Assembly (NCBI RefSeq): GCF_914271435.1
Contig: NZ_CAJZAI010000012.1
Span: 62,001-126,000 of the forward strand
Direction: 5' to 3'
DNA: 64,000 nt
Origin: Cupriavidus laharis
GTDB lineage: Bacteria; Pseudomonadota; Gammaproteobacteria; Burkholderiales; Burkholderiaceae
Below, piece by piece: positions 14,806 through 24,153 of the stretch. The translations under genes and the position numbers were made by a program. The notes under the pieces were generated by a model. The model had not been told where the DNA came from, did no database searches, and saw only the letters and a list, made by a program, of their open reading frames with translations. Each line of letters begins with the position of its first letter. The stretch's first letter is position 1.

Positions 14806-15792
14806 TTACTCGATCGTGACCTTGCCTTCCTTCACCAGGGTAGCGAACTTTGCGGTCTCGTCATTGATCCGCTTAGCAAAGGCTTCGGGACTACTCGACA
14901 TCGGCTCTGCACCGGCGGCAAGCAGGCGCTGCTGGAAGTCAGCGGAGCCGACGATCTTTACGATTTCTGCGTTGAGACGGGTCACAATGGGTTTCGGGGT
15001 AGCGGCGGGTGCGAGCACGCCAAACCAGGTGCCGATGTCAAAGCCCTTCAACCCCGCTTCTTCCATGGTCGGAACGTCAGGCAAGGCCGACGAGCGCTTC
15101 GCGGTCGTCACCGCCAGGGCGGACAGCTTTCCCCCTTTTATGTGGGGCAGGACGGTAGTGATCGTATCGAATGACATACTAACCTGGCCGCCCAGCAGGT
15201 CGGTGGTCAGCGGCCCGCTCCCCTTGTACGGCACGTGAAGCAGTTGCGTGGCCGTTGCCTTCTGAAACTGCGTGCCGATCAGGTGTTGGGCCGTTCCATT
15301 GCCGTTTGAGCCGTAGGACAGCTCGGGCGAGGCTTTCTTCGCCAGCCCTACTAGTTCCGATACGTTCTTGGCTGGCGTCTTGGCGCTGTTAATGACTAGC
15401 ACGTTCGGCACCATGGCCAGCGTTGAGATGGGTGCCAGATCTTTCTGGAAACTGTAGGGCAGTTTCTTGTACACGCTGGTGGCGATTGTATGGTGGACGG
15501 CTCCCATGAGAAGGGTATAGCCATCAGGCTTAGCCTTTGCAACGTAGTCGGCACCGACGGTTGCGCCGGCACCCGGGCGGTTTTCCACAATGACTGGTTG
15601 CCCGAGGTTCTTCGATAGCTGGTCGCCCAGCGCCCGGGCCAGGATGTCTGTCGTGCCGCCCGAGGGGAACGGCACGACCAGGCTGATCGGTTTGGCCGGC
15701 CACGTCTGGGCAATAGCCCCATTGGTTATACCGATCCCGGCAACGGCCAGGATAGCGCCGAGCGCCTTGGTTGCGAACTCTGACTTACGCAT
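14806..15792 (-). CDS. Bug/TctC-family periplasmic solute-binding protein
   Basis: A 328-aa protein with an N-terminal signal peptide (ALGAILAVAGIGITNGAIAQ, cleavage near residue 29) and the TctC/Bug fold signatures: WPAKPISLVVPFPSGGTTD, the VENRPGAGATVGADYVAKA loop that holds the carboxylate, LLMG, YGSNGNGTAQHL and LPDVPTMEEAG. Bug proteins bind organic acids in the periplasm for tripartite tricarboxylate transport or sensing. No TctA/TctB membrane partners are present in the window, so it is an orphan that may use a host transporter or act in sensing. Given its neighbours the ligand is probably tartrate or a related hydroxy acid (inference). It is the last gene of the minus-strand tartrate operon. 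Confidence 0.88.
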   Translation of the reverse strand: MRKSEFATKALGAILAVAGIGITNGAIAQTWPAKPISLVVPFPSGGTTDILARALGDQLSKNLGQPVIVENRPGAGATVGADYVAKAKPDGYTLLMGAVHHTIATSVYKKLPYSFQKDLAPISTLAMVPNVLVINSAKTPAKNVSELVGLAKKASPELSYGSNGNGTAQHLIGTQFQKATATQLLHVPYKGSGPLTTDLLGGQVSMSFDTITTVLPHIKGGKLSALAVTTAKRSSALPDVPTMEEAGLKGFDIGTWFGVLAPAATPKPIVTRLNAEIVKIVGSADFQQRLLAAGAEPMSSSPEAFAKRINDETAKFATLVKEGKVTIE

Positions 15793-15834
15793 GATGTGTC
15801 TCCTCTGGTTGTAGTAGTCTGCGAAAGAATGGCT

Positions 15835-17121
15835 TTACTTCGAGGCGGATAGGGCGGCGCGCCCCGCGAATGTGGCAGCGCACCCCAACTCAGCTTCAAT
15901 GAACAACAGTCGGTTGTACTTTGCCGTCCGATCGGACCGAGACAGAGAGCCCGTCTTGATTTGGGTGGCGGCAGTACAAACGCTCAGGTCTGCGATGGTG
16001 GTGTCTTCGGTTTCACCTGAGCGGTGGGAGATGACCGATGCATAGCCTGCGGTCCGGGCCATCTCGATGGCCGCCAGTGTCTCGGTCAGCGTACCGATCT
16101 GATTGGGCTTAATCAGGATGGCATTCGCGACGCTGGCGTCGATGCCTTCCTTCAGGATTGCCGTATTGGTCACGAAAAGATCGTCGCCCACCAACTGGAG
16201 TTGGCGGCCCAGGCGGTCAGTCAACAACTTCCAACCGCGCCAATCATTCTCGGCCATGCCATCCTCGATCGAGACGATCGGGTAGTGGGCGGCCCAGTTC
16301 GTCAAAAGTTCGACGAAGCCTGCGGCGTCATAGCTCCGCCCCTCGGATTCGAGCACATAAGCGCCGCCACGGTAAAACTCGGAACTGGCCACATCGAGCC
16401 CCAAGGCGATATCGCGGCCTGCTTCGAAGCCGCTCGCGTCGATGGCCTGCATGATCACGTCAAGCGCCTCGACATTCGACTTGAGGTCGGGTGCAAATCC
16501 ACCTTCGTCGCCGACGGCCGTCGACAGGCCACGTTGCTTGAGCAGTGACTTGAGCGTGTGAAACACTTCCGCGCCCCAACGCACCGCTTCCGCGAACGAC
16601 GGAGCGCCGATGGGCAGGATCATGAACTCCTGCATGTCGACGTTGTTGTCGGCGTGGGCGCCGCCGTTGACGATGTTCATCATCGGCATTGGCAGACGAA
16701 GTTCTTGGTTTGCGCCGGCAATCGAGCGATAGAGCGGGATCCGTGCGGACGAGGCCGCAGCGCGCGCTGCAGCCAACGACACGGCAAGCAGCGCGTTTGC
16801 GCCAAGCCTGGACTTGTCCGCCGTCCCATCAAGCTGGGTCAGGCAACGATCGATCTCCGCCTGTCCGGAGATGGGGAGTCCAGACAGTGCGCGCGAAATG
16901 TCCGTGTTGACGTGCTTCACCGCATTCCGGACGCCCTTGCCAGCATAGCGGTGCGGTTCTCCGTCGCGAAGCTCGATGGCCTCGCGAGACCCGGTGGAAG
17001 CGCCCGATGGCGCCGCGGCAAATCCGACACTGCCGTCGGCAAGCAATACCTGTGCAGCGACGGTAGGATTGCCTCGCGAATCCAGCACCTCATAACCACG
17101 CACTTCTTGAATCACAGACAT
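15835..17121 (-). CDS. eno: Enolase (phosphopyruvate hydratase)
   Basis: A 428-aa full-length enolase (2-phospho-D-glycerate to phosphoenolpyruvate, cytosolic, Mg-dependent). Seen: DSRGNPTV at residues 14-21, GASTGSREA loop, MNIVNGGAHADNN, GDEGGFAPDL, the metal ligand regions SIEDGMAENDW and GDDLFVTN, the catalytic lysine in ILIKPNQIG and the signature SHRSGETEDTTIADL. It lies 9 nt downstream of pyruvate kinase in the same operon. As glycolytic enolase is normally a chromosomal single copy, this is likely a dedicated second copy serving glycerate from tartrate. Confidence 0.95.
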   Translation of the reverse strand: MSVIQEVRGYEVLDSRGNPTVAAQVLLADGSVGFAAAPSGASTGSREAIELRDGEPHRYAGKGVRNAVKHVNTDISRALSGLPISGQAEIDRCLTQLDGTADKSRLGANALLAVSLAAARAAASSARIPLYRSIAGANQELRLPMPMMNIVNGGAHADNNVDMQEFMILPIGAPSFAEAVRWGAEVFHTLKSLLKQRGLSTAVGDEGGFAPDLKSNVEALDVIMQAIDASGFEAGRDIALGLDVASSEFYRGGAYVLESEGRSYDAAGFVELLTNWAAHYPIVSIEDGMAENDWRGWKLLTDRLGRQLQLVGDDLFVTNTAILKEGIDASVANAILIKPNQIGTLTETLAAIEMARTAGYASVISHRSGETEDTTIADLSVCTAATQIKTGSLSRSDRTAKYNRLLFIEAELGCAATFAGRAALSASK

Positions 17122-17130
17122 GTTGCTTCC

Positions 17131-18549
17131 TCAGGCGATTTGCGCGATGCGCAGGAGGTTGGTGGTGCCGGCGACCGTGAAGGGCAGGCCGGCCGAGATC
17201 ACGATGGATTGACCGCTCTGCCCAAAGCCCTCCTTCAGGACGGTGTGGCTCGCCAGGTCGGTCATTTCGAGCACGTCGACGACTTCATGGCAAAGGACCG
17301 CGTGGACGCCCCAAGCCAGTGCGAGACGGCGCGCGGTCGCCACGCGTGGTGTCATGCCAAGAATCGGAACCTCCGGGCGCTCGCGGGCCATGCGAAGGGC
17401 CGAGTATCCGGAACTGGTGTAGGCCACCGTCGCTGGGACCTTCAGCAGCCCAGCAATATGGCGAACGGCATAGCCGATGGCATCGGCTGCCTCTGCACGC
17501 GGTGGGGTATGAGAGGCCTGGATTGCGTCGTGATAAAGCGGATCCGATTCGGTGCGGCTGATGATGCTGTTCATCATCTTGACGGCTTCGACCGGAAAGC
17601 GGCCCGAGGCAGATTCGGCGGAAAGCATGACCGCATCCGCACCATCGTAGATGGCGGTGGCCACGTCGGACGCTTCCGCGCGTGTGGGAACCGGCGAAGA
17701 GATCATCGACTCGAGCATTTGGGTCGCTACGATGACCGGCTTCCCGGCCTTGCGGCATGCGCGAACGATCTGCTTCTGCAGCGAAGGCACTTGCTCCGCG
17801 GGCATCTCAACGCCGAGGTCACCACGGGCGACCATCACCGCGTCCGACTCGGCGACAATGGCCTCGAGGCTCTGGATCGCTGCTGGCTTCTCCAGTTTCG
17901 CGACGATGCCTGCGCGATTCTGCACGATGGCCTTGATTTCCTGGATGTCTTCAGGACGCTGCACAAAGGAGAGTGCGATCCAGTCGACGCCAAGCGTCAG
18001 GCCGAAGTCGAGATCGCGTCGGTCCTTTTCCGTCATGGCCGACAACGGCAGCACAACGCCGGGCACGTTCACGCCCTTGCGTTCGGACAATGTCCCACCA
18101 TTGATGACAGTCGTCTCGGCAAAATCGGGCCCGCAGCGATCGACGCGAAGACGAAGCTTGCCGTCGTCGAGAAGCAGTTCCGTTCCCTCCTCTAATGCAG
18201 CGAAAATCTCCGGATGAGGCAGACTGACGCGCTCGCTCGTTCCCGGCACGCTCTTTTCCAGATCGAGTCGGAATTTTGCTTGCGCGGAGAGTTGGACCGG
18301 GCCCTCGGCAAAGGTGCCGATCCGGAGTTTCGGGCCTTGTAGATCGAGCAGGACGCCGACGGGACGAGCGCGGCGTTGTTCGATCTCGCGGATCGTTGCA
18401 AGTCGCTGTTTGTGGTCGTCATGCGAACCATGACTGAAGTTCAGCCGAAATACATCGGCTCCAGCCTCAAACAGCGCGTCGATGATCTCGGGGGACGTGC
18501 TCGCCGGACCGAGGGTGGCAACGATCTTTGCATTGCGTTGGCGTCTCAT
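17131..18549 (-). CDS. pyk: Pyruvate kinase (TtuE-like)
   Basis: A 472-aa pyruvate kinase (PEP + ADP to pyruvate + ATP). Motifs: KIVATLGPAS at the N-terminus, NFSHGSHDDH, LLDLQGPKLRIG, VARGDLGVEMP, the VATQMLESMI active-site segment and ADAVMLSAESASG, followed by a complete C-terminal allosteric domain. In Agrobacterium vitis the tartrate locus includes a pyruvate kinase named ttuE, so placement between enolase and glycerate kinase fits a tartrate pathway. The gene starts 13 nt after ttuD ends and is co-transcribed. Confidence 0.95.
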   Translation of the reverse strand: MRRQRNAKIVATLGPASTSPEIIDALFEAGADVFRLNFSHGSHDDHKQRLATIREIEQRRARPVGVLLDLQGPKLRIGTFAEGPVQLSAQAKFRLDLEKSVPGTSERVSLPHPEIFAALEEGTELLLDDGKLRLRVDRCGPDFAETTVINGGTLSERKGVNVPGVVLPLSAMTEKDRRDLDFGLTLGVDWIALSFVQRPEDIQEIKAIVQNRAGIVAKLEKPAAIQSLEAIVAESDAVMVARGDLGVEMPAEQVPSLQKQIVRACRKAGKPVIVATQMLESMISSPVPTRAEASDVATAIYDGADAVMLSAESASGRFPVEAVKMMNSIISRTESDPLYHDAIQASHTPPRAEAADAIGYAVRHIAGLLKVPATVAYTSSGYSALRMARERPEVPILGMTPRVATARRLALAWGVHAVLCHEVVDVLEMTDLASHTVLKEGFGQSGQSIVISAGLPFTVAGTTNLLRIAQIA

Positions 18550-18562
18550 ATTCTCTTGCCTT

Positions 18563-19831
18563 TCAAGGTGCGATCAGGATCGCGCGGAAATCATTGACGT
18601 TGGTGAGGGTCGGGCCGGTGACCACGGAATCGCCCAATGCCTCGAAGAATCCGTGGCCGTCATTGTTGGCGAGGGCGTTCTGGGGACGGATCCCGAGATC
18701 TCTCGCACGCTGCAGGGTGTCAGGCGCAATGACTGCGCCGGCGATCTCTTCCTGTCCGTCCACCCCGTCGGTATCACCAGCCAAGGCGTAGATGGAGGGA
18801 TGCCCGCGCAGGGTGAGCGCCAAGGACAGCAGGAATTCGACATTGCGACCGCCGCGGCCAGTGCCTCGCACTGTCACGGTCGTCTCGCCGCCTGAGAGCA
18901 GGACGCAGGGCGGCGCGAACGGTTGCTGGTGGTTCGCCGCTTCCAAGGCTAGGGATCCCAGCACGAGGCCGACATCACGGGCTTCGCCTTCGATAGCGTC
19001 ACCAAGCATGTACACCGGCAGGCCGGCGCGACGCGCCATTGCCGCTGCGGCTTCGAGAGCCATGCGGGGCGTGGCGATCATCGTGGTCTGGATCGGCGGC
19101 AGTTGCGGGCTGCCCGGCTTGATGGTTTCCGCCTGCTCGGTGCTGAGCGCCGTCATCACGTGCGAGGGCACCTCGATGGCGTAGCGCCGCAGAATGTCGA
19201 TTGCGTCGTCGCGCGTGGTCGGATCGGCGACAGTCGGCCCGGATGCGATATCGATGGGGTCATCCCCGGGAACATCGGAGAGCAGCAGATTGAAGACCTT
19301 TGCGGGATGGCAGATGGCCGCCAGACGACCGCCCTTGATAGCCGAGAGGTGGCGGCGAACGCAGTTCATCTCCGTAATGGTCGCGCCGGACTTCAATAGC
19401 TCGCGATTGACGGCCTGTTTGTCTTCGAGTGAGATGCCCGACAGTGGCAAAGGCAGCAGTGAGGAGCCACCGCCGGAAATCAAGCTGACAACCAGGTCGT
19501 CTTCCGTGAGGTTCGATACCAGTTCGAGCAAGCGCCGCGCGGCGTCATGGCCTGCCTGATCGGGCACGGGATGTGCAGCTTCGACGATTTCGATGTGTGT
19601 GCAGGACACCGCATATCCATACCGGGTGACGACCAGCCCTTCGACAGGCCAGGGACAAGCCGATTCAAACGCCTGCGCCATGGCGGCTGAGGCTTTTCCG
19701 GCGCCGATCACGATGGTGCGTCCGCGGGGACGCTCGGGAAGATGGTGTGCCAGCGTTCTAGACGGCTGCGCTGCGGCGATCGCCGCATCGAACATTTCGC
19801 GCAGCAAGCCGCGCGCCTGATCCGCGTTCAT
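18563..19831 (-). CDS. ttuD: Glycerate 2-kinase of the MOFRL family (TtuD)
   Basis: A 422-aa MOFRL-family protein. Seen: IVIGAGKASAAMAQAFE, the VSLISGGGSSLLPLP nucleotide loop, NCVRRHLSAIKGGRLA, LLLSDVPGDDPIDIASGPT and the MOFRL segment LLSGGETTVTVRGTGRGGRN with LAGDTDGVDG. Members phosphorylate D-glycerate at the 2-position; older annotation calls TtuD hydroxypyruvate reductase. The product 2-phosphoglycerate is exactly the substrate of the enolase downstream. It is the likely link between tartrate dehydrogenase/decarboxylase (glycerate-forming) and lower glycolysis. Confidence 0.9.
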   Translation of the reverse strand: MNADQARGLLREMFDAAIAAAQPSRTLAHHLPERPRGRTIVIGAGKASAAMAQAFESACPWPVEGLVVTRYGYAVSCTHIEIVEAAHPVPDQAGHDAARRLLELVSNLTEDDLVVSLISGGGSSLLPLPLSGISLEDKQAVNRELLKSGATITEMNCVRRHLSAIKGGRLAAICHPAKVFNLLLSDVPGDDPIDIASGPTVADPTTRDDAIDILRRYAIEVPSHVMTALSTEQAETIKPGSPQLPPIQTTMIATPRMALEAAAAMARRAGLPVYMLGDAIEGEARDVGLVLGSLALEAANHQQPFAPPCVLLSGGETTVTVRGTGRGGRNVEFLLSLALTLRGHPSIYALAGDTDGVDGQEEIAGAVIAPDTLQRARDLGIRPQNALANNDGHGFFEALGDSVVTGPTLTNVNDFRAILIAP

Positions 19832-20169
19832 GATTATGTCGGAGAGCTAGTGGAGCAAATGGGCATGGGCTTCGGCGGTTCTTTGTAGAAGCGCGCGAAG
19901 CTTGGGGAGACAGCGCTTGGCGTGGCCGCCATGGTCGGCCTGGCCGGCTCTTCTGCGCAAAAATCCTGCGGCTGCGGAGAGCCGGTCCAATGGAGCGATT
20001 TTGACGGACTGCGGGCCCTCCACTCTGTGAATCATGGCTGTCTCCTTCTGATTCGGAATGTTCTCGCGCTAGCAGCTCTGGTGGCTGTTTGAGCTAGCGC
20101 AAGGGTGCGTGCGCAAAAGGTGCCCGCGGTGCACGCAATCGTGCGGTGGGGGTGTATACCCTCTGCGGC
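19832..20169. other. Spacer between ttuC and ttuD
   Basis: No supported gene. A 62-codon minus-strand frame (19847-20035) has no recognisable similarity or good ribosome site. The gap is long for an operon, so ttuD-pyk-eno may also have a promoter of its own here, although I see no clear one. Confidence 0.4.
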
Positions 20170-21258
20170 TCAGGCGGCCAGGTTCTGTTGGCTCTTCGCC
20201 AGGAAGTCGCAGACCGCCTTGGTGACGTCAACGGTCTTGGCCTTGCCACCGAGGTCGCCGGTGTGCAGCGCCGGGTTGGCGGTCACGGCTTCGATGGCGG
20301 CCATCACGCGCTGGGCCGCGTCGTTTTCGCCGAGGTGTTCCAGCAGCATGACCACCGACCAGAAGGTGCCTACCGGGTTGGCCAGACCCTTGCCCATGAT
20401 GTCGAAGGCGGAGCCATGGATCGGTTCGAACATCGACGGGTAGCGGCGTTCCGGATCGATGTTGCCGGTCGGGGCGATGCCCAGGCTGCCGGCCAGCGCG
20501 GCGGCCAGGTCGCTCAGGATGTCGGCGTGCAGGTTGGTGGCCACGATCGTGTCGAGTGTCTTCGGGCGGTTTACCATGCGCGCGGTGGCGGCATCGACCA
20601 GTTCCTTGTCCCACGTGACGTCCGGGAAGTCCTTCGCGACTTCTACAGCCACTTCGTCCCACATCACCATGGCGTGACGCTGGGCATTGGATTTGGTGAT
20701 CACGGTCAGGAGCTTGCGCGGACGCGATTGGGCCAGCTTGAAGGCGAATCGCAGAATGCGCTCGACACCCACACGCGTCATCATGCACACGTCAGTGGCA
20801 GCTTCGATCGGATGGCCCTGGTGGACGCGGCCGCCCACGCCCGAGTATTCACCCTCGGAGTTCTCGCGCACGATGACCCAGTTCAGGTCTTCGGGCGCGC
20901 AACGCTTGAGCGGGCCATCGATGCCGGGCAGGATGCGCGTCGGACGCACGTTGGCGTATTGGTCGAAGCCCTGGCAAATCTTCAGGCGCAGGCCCCAGAG
21001 CGTGATGTGGTCGGGAATCTGGTTGTCGCCGGCCGAGCCGAACAGGATCGCGTCCTTGTCGCGCAGTGCATCCAGGCCATCGGCGGGCATCATCACGCCG
21101 TGCTGGCGGTAGTAGTCGCCGCCCCAGTCGAAGTCCTCGAACTCGAAGCGGAAGTTGGCGCCGGCAGCGGCCAAGGCTTCCATGACTTCACGACCCGCGG
21201 GCACTACTTCCTTGCCGATGCCGTCACCCGGGATGGTTGCGATCTTGTACGTCTTCAT
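20170..21258 (-). CDS. ttuC: Tartrate dehydrogenase/decarboxylase
   Basis: A 362-aa NAD-dependent beta-hydroxyacid oxidative decarboxylase of the isopropylmalate/isocitrate dehydrogenase superfamily, with features of TtuC: IPGDGIGKEVVPAG, FEDFDWGGDYYRQHG, LFGSAGDNQIPDH, the NWVIVRENSEGEYSG motif, the K-S-N (TVITKSNAQRH) catalytic region, DAATARMVNRPKTLD and FEPIHGSAFDI. TtuC enzymes oxidise L-tartrate, decarboxylate meso-tartrate to D-glycerate and oxidise D-malate. The ATG at 21258 is used because GGAGACGAAAG precedes it; the upstream in-frame start adds 12 unrelated residues. It is divergent from the LysR regulator and heads the minus-strand operon. Confidence 0.93.
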   Translation of the reverse strand: MKTYKIATIPGDGIGKEVVPAGREVMEALAAAGANFRFEFEDFDWGGDYYRQHGVMMPADGLDALRDKDAILFGSAGDNQIPDHITLWGLRLKICQGFDQYANVRPTRILPGIDGPLKRCAPEDLNWVIVRENSEGEYSGVGGRVHQGHPIEAATDVCMMTRVGVERILRFAFKLAQSRPRKLLTVITKSNAQRHAMVMWDEVAVEVAKDFPDVTWDKELVDAATARMVNRPKTLDTIVATNLHADILSDLAAALAGSLGIAPTGNIDPERRYPSMFEPIHGSAFDIMGKGLANPVGTFWSVVMLLEHLGENDAAQRVMAAIEAVTANPALHTGDLGGKAKTVDVTKAVCDFLAKSQQNLAA

Positions 21259-21346
21259 CTTTCGTCTCCTGTTTTTGAATCGAACTTCAACCAAAAATGC
21301 GTGAAGGTGATTCTGTCGGGTAGACGCAAGTTTTGACTGCGGCTAA

Positions 21347-21365
21347 AGTTAAACCGTTTTTAACT
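21347..21365. promoter_or_regulatory. Putative LysR operator, site 1
   Basis: AGTTAA (21347-21352), 7 nt, TTAACT (21360-21365) in the ttuC-LysR divergent promoter region, 18 nt before the LysR start. The same dyad occurs at 22499-22521 ahead of ttuB and nowhere else that I noticed, so it is the likely binding site of this LysR protein. Confidence 0.65.
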
Positions 21366-21382
21366 ACAGGTTGAAGATTCAG

Positions 21383-22306
21383 ATGGGTGCAGGGAATGCG
21401 ATCCAGCCGGCGGAGCTGGGCTTTTTCGTGTCGGTCGCGGGCGCCGGCAGCCTTAGTGCAGCGGCACGGGATCTTGGGATTTCGACCGCGGCCGTCAGCA
21501 AGCGCTTGGCGCTGATGGAGACGCGTATCGGCATGCCACTCGTGACGCGTACGACCCGTCGTATGAGTCTGACCCCCGAGGGCGAAGTTCTGCTGGAGCA
21601 TGCCCGCCGCATTCTTGGCGATATTGACGATCTCGAACAGTTGCTGACCAGTGCCAAGGGACGGCCTAGCGGCCTGTTAAGGGTAAACGCTACGCTTGGC
21701 TTTGGACGCATGCACGTAGCGCCGGTCATTTCCGAGTATTCGCGCATGTATCCGGATGTGGACGTGCAGTTGCAACTATCGGCCGACCCGCCGCCGTTAA
21801 TCGAGGATGCGTTCGACGTCTGCGTCCGTTTTGGCGAGCCGCCGGATGCGAGAGTCGTGGCGCGGCACTTGGCGCCGAACCGCCGCATCCTGTGCGCGTC
21901 GCCGATGTATCTTAGGGAGCACGGCGTACCGCAAACACCGCAAGAACTCTTGCGACACAACTGCATCGGAATTCGGCAGGGTAGCGATGCCTACGGCGTG
22001 TGGCGCCTTGGAGCCACGAAGGGTCCGAAACAGCAGTCGGAGTCGATCCATGTGCGTGGCAACCTCACGACCAACGACGGCGAGATTGCCGTCCACTGGG
22101 CGCTAGAGGGACATGGCATCGTGTTGCGGGCGGAATGGGATGTTGAACGTTACCTGCGTAGCGGCAGGCTGGTGCAGGTCCTCTCCAACTACGCGACGCC
22201 CGAAGCAGATATCTACGCGGTGTATCAGCAGCGGCACCAGTTGTCCTCACGTATTCGGCTCTTCGTCGAGTTCCTGGCCAAAAAATTCGGGCAATTCGGC
22301 AAGTAA
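21383..22306 (+). CDS. ttuA: LysR-family regulator of tartrate genes (TtuA-like)
   Basis: A 307-aa LysR-type regulator: an N-terminal helix-turn-helix (residues ~8-65; GSLSAAARDLGISTAAVSKR then TRRMSLTPEG) and a periplasmic-binding-like effector domain (LRVNATLGFGRMHVAPVI, DVCVRFGEPPDARVVARHL). It belongs to the larger group with an RDLGISTAAVSKRLAxxE helix that includes TtuA/DmlR-like regulators of tartrate and malate genes. ATG 21383 is chosen; a TTG at 21371 is possible. It is placed between the two divergent operons, and its presumed operator occurs at both. Ligand likely tartrate (inference). Confidence 0.88.
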   Translation: MGAGNAIQPAELGFFVSVAGAGSLSAAARDLGISTAAVSKRLALMETRIGMPLVTRTTRRMSLTPEGEVLLEHARRILGDIDDLEQLLTSAKGRPSGLLRVNATLGFGRMHVAPVISEYSRMYPDVDVQLQLSADPPPLIEDAFDVCVRFGEPPDARVVARHLAPNRRILCASPMYLREHGVPQTPQELLRHNCIGIRQGSDAYGVWRLGATKGPKQQSESIHVRGNLTTNDGEIAVHWALEGHGIVLRAEWDVERYLRSGRLVQVLSNYATPEADIYAVYQQRHQLSSRIRLFVEFLAKKFGQFGK

Positions 22307-22498
22307 AACTTCTTCCCTCTGATACGCCTTGCCGCAGCCCTAGGCATGTCACTCGACGGCGGCCGCGTTGCGCATCCCTTTTCGCGTGTCCCGCGAAGGC
22401 TTAGGGCGACAGGCCAGTACGGCGCACGCCGCCCTGATGCGCGTTTTGCGCGGTCCTACGCGTGAACAGCTAAGCTTTTCTGCCCCCATCTTTAAGCT

Positions 22499-22521
22499 GA
22501 AGTTAAGAGCAGTTTAACTTC
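22499..22521. promoter_or_regulatory. Putative LysR operator, site 2
   Basis: GAAGTTAA (22499-22506), 7 nt, TTAACTTC (22514-22521): a perfect 8-bp dyad matching site 1 in both core and spacing. It is 286 nt before ttuB and 192 nt after the regulator, at the presumed promoter of ttuB-ttdA-ttdB. Confidence 0.65.
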
Positions 22522-22807
22522 GCCCTCGCGCCATTGGCGTCCCGCGCCACCAAAATCCACTCCACGCAATAACGCTCCATTCACGAGAGCGGCACGCGAC
22601 CTCGACTTGCTGGCTAGCAGCGCCATCGCGCTGTTCACCGTGCTGACGCACATGGCAATCGAAACATCGACGCGAGAAAAGGCGTTCGATCCAATGCAGC
22701 CGAAGAGCTCAGATCCGATGTCGCAGAAGGGCAAGTCCCTCAGCGTAGCCAGACAAGAAACCTCACACATGATTGGCACTGCCAGTCGGAGACATGGAGA
22801 CATAAAA

Positions 22808-24109
22808 ATGGAGCGAGACATTGAGAAACGCACCTTGCGCAAGATCACTTGGCGCATCGTGCCGTTTATCATGCTGCTGTACTTCATCGCCTATATCGAC
22901 CGAGTCAACATCGGCTTTGCGTCGCTCACCATGAAGGATGACCTCGGCTTTACTGCGTCGATTCTTGGCTTCGGCGCAGGCATCTTCTTCTGGGGTTACT
23001 TCCTGTTTGAGGTGCCCTCCAACATTGCTTTACACAAGGTAGGAGCACGGCTCTGGATCGCCCGCGTGATGCTGACCTGGGGCCTGATCTCCGGGGCGAT
23101 GGCGTTTGTCCAAGGGACTACGAGCTTCTACGTCATTCGCTTTCTGCTTGGCGCCGCCGAAGCCGGCTTCTTCCCCGGCATCATTCTGTACCTGAGCTAC
23201 TGGTTCCCGGCGAAGCACCGCGCAGGGGTCACGGCCTTCTTCATGGCCGCGGCACCGATCTCAACGGCACTTGGATCGCCGCTCTCGGCGGCACTCCTCG
23301 AAATGCACGGATTCTGGGGCTTGGCCGGATGGAAATGGATGTTCCTGCTTGAGGCCATTCCGGCGGTGGTGCTTGGCGTGGTCGTGTTCTTTTACATGAC
23401 GGACCGGCCTCAGCAGGCGCGATGGCTGCAGGATGACGAGCGCGAATGGCTTGTGAAAGTCATGGAGGAAGAGAATGCGGGGAAGGCCAAACACAGCGGT
23501 CACAGCATCCTGCGCGGCTTGGCCGATTTCCGGGTAATTGCCTTGTCATTGATCTACTTCGGCACTTCGGCTGGGCTGTATACGCTCGGCATCTGGGCGC
23601 CGCAGATCATCAAGCAGCTCGGCATGTCTTCGATGACGGTTGGCGTGCTGAATGCGATTCCGCCGTTGGTCTCGGTGGTCGCCATGGTGATCTGGTCGCG
23701 GCATTCCGACCGGACCCGGGAACGGACGTGGCACGTTGTGCTGCCCTGTCTCGCAGCCGCCGTCGGCCTGGTCATCGCGGGCAATTCGAACGGCGTCATC
23801 GGACTGATCGCTGCGCTCACGCTTGTCAACGTAGGCATCAGTTGCGCCAAGCCCCCGCTCTGGAGCATGCCAACGATGTTCCTGTCTGGCGCGGCAGCCG
23901 CGACCGGTATAGCGACGATCAACTCGATCGGCAACCTCGGCGGGTTCGTCGGACCTGCAATGATTGGATGGGTTAAGGACAAGACCGGCAGCTTCTCCGG
24001 CGGTTTGTATTTTGTCGCAGGTCTCTTGGTTCTTTCCGCAACGCTCGCGCTAATTCTCTCGCTGGCGCAGAAAGTAAAGCCAAGCACAAACGAGGTCGCT
24101 GCGCACTGA
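22808..24109 (+). CDS. ttuB: MFS tartrate transporter
   Basis: A 433-aa major-facilitator protein of the anion:cation symporter family (TtuB type). It has a cytosolic N-terminus ERDIEKRTLRKITWRIVPFI, about 12 hydrophobic segments, the NIGFASLTMKDDLG and RVNIGFA motifs typical of the family, a FEVPSNIALHKVGARLWIAR loop and WF-PAKHRA at loop 4-5. It acts in the inner membrane, importing tartrate with a cation. The start at 22808 follows GGAGACATAAAA; an in-frame extension to 22607 exists but has no family similarity. First gene of the plus-strand operon with tartrate dehydratase. Confidence 0.9.
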   Translation: MERDIEKRTLRKITWRIVPFIMLLYFIAYIDRVNIGFASLTMKDDLGFTASILGFGAGIFFWGYFLFEVPSNIALHKVGARLWIARVMLTWGLISGAMAFVQGTTSFYVIRFLLGAAEAGFFPGIILYLSYWFPAKHRAGVTAFFMAAAPISTALGSPLSAALLEMHGFWGLAGWKWMFLLEAIPAVVLGVVVFFYMTDRPQQARWLQDDEREWLVKVMEEENAGKAKHSGHSILRGLADFRVIALSLIYFGTSAGLYTLGIWAPQIIKQLGMSSMTVGVLNAIPPLVSVVAMVIWSRHSDRTRERTWHVVLPCLAAAVGLVIAGNSNGVIGLIAALTLVNVGISCAKPPLWSMPTMFLSGAAAATGIATINSIGNLGGFVGPAMIGWVKDKTGSFSGGLYFVAGLLVLSATLALILSLAQKVKPSTNEVAAH

Positions 24110-24153
24110 GCGTACGCGGCTTGCATACCCCCACAAAGAAACTGGAGTACTCC

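Noticed and set aside
16558..18195. 545-codon plus-strand frame opposite eno and pyk
   Set aside because: Shadow of two conserved enzymes on the other strand; no domain of its own.
19847..20035. 62-codon minus-strand frame between ttuC and ttuD
   Set aside because: No family, weak start, and the surrounding spacer looks non-coding.
20146..21336. 396-codon plus-strand frame opposite ttuC
   Set aside because: His/Gly/Val-rich shadow composition and complete overlap with a conserved enzyme.
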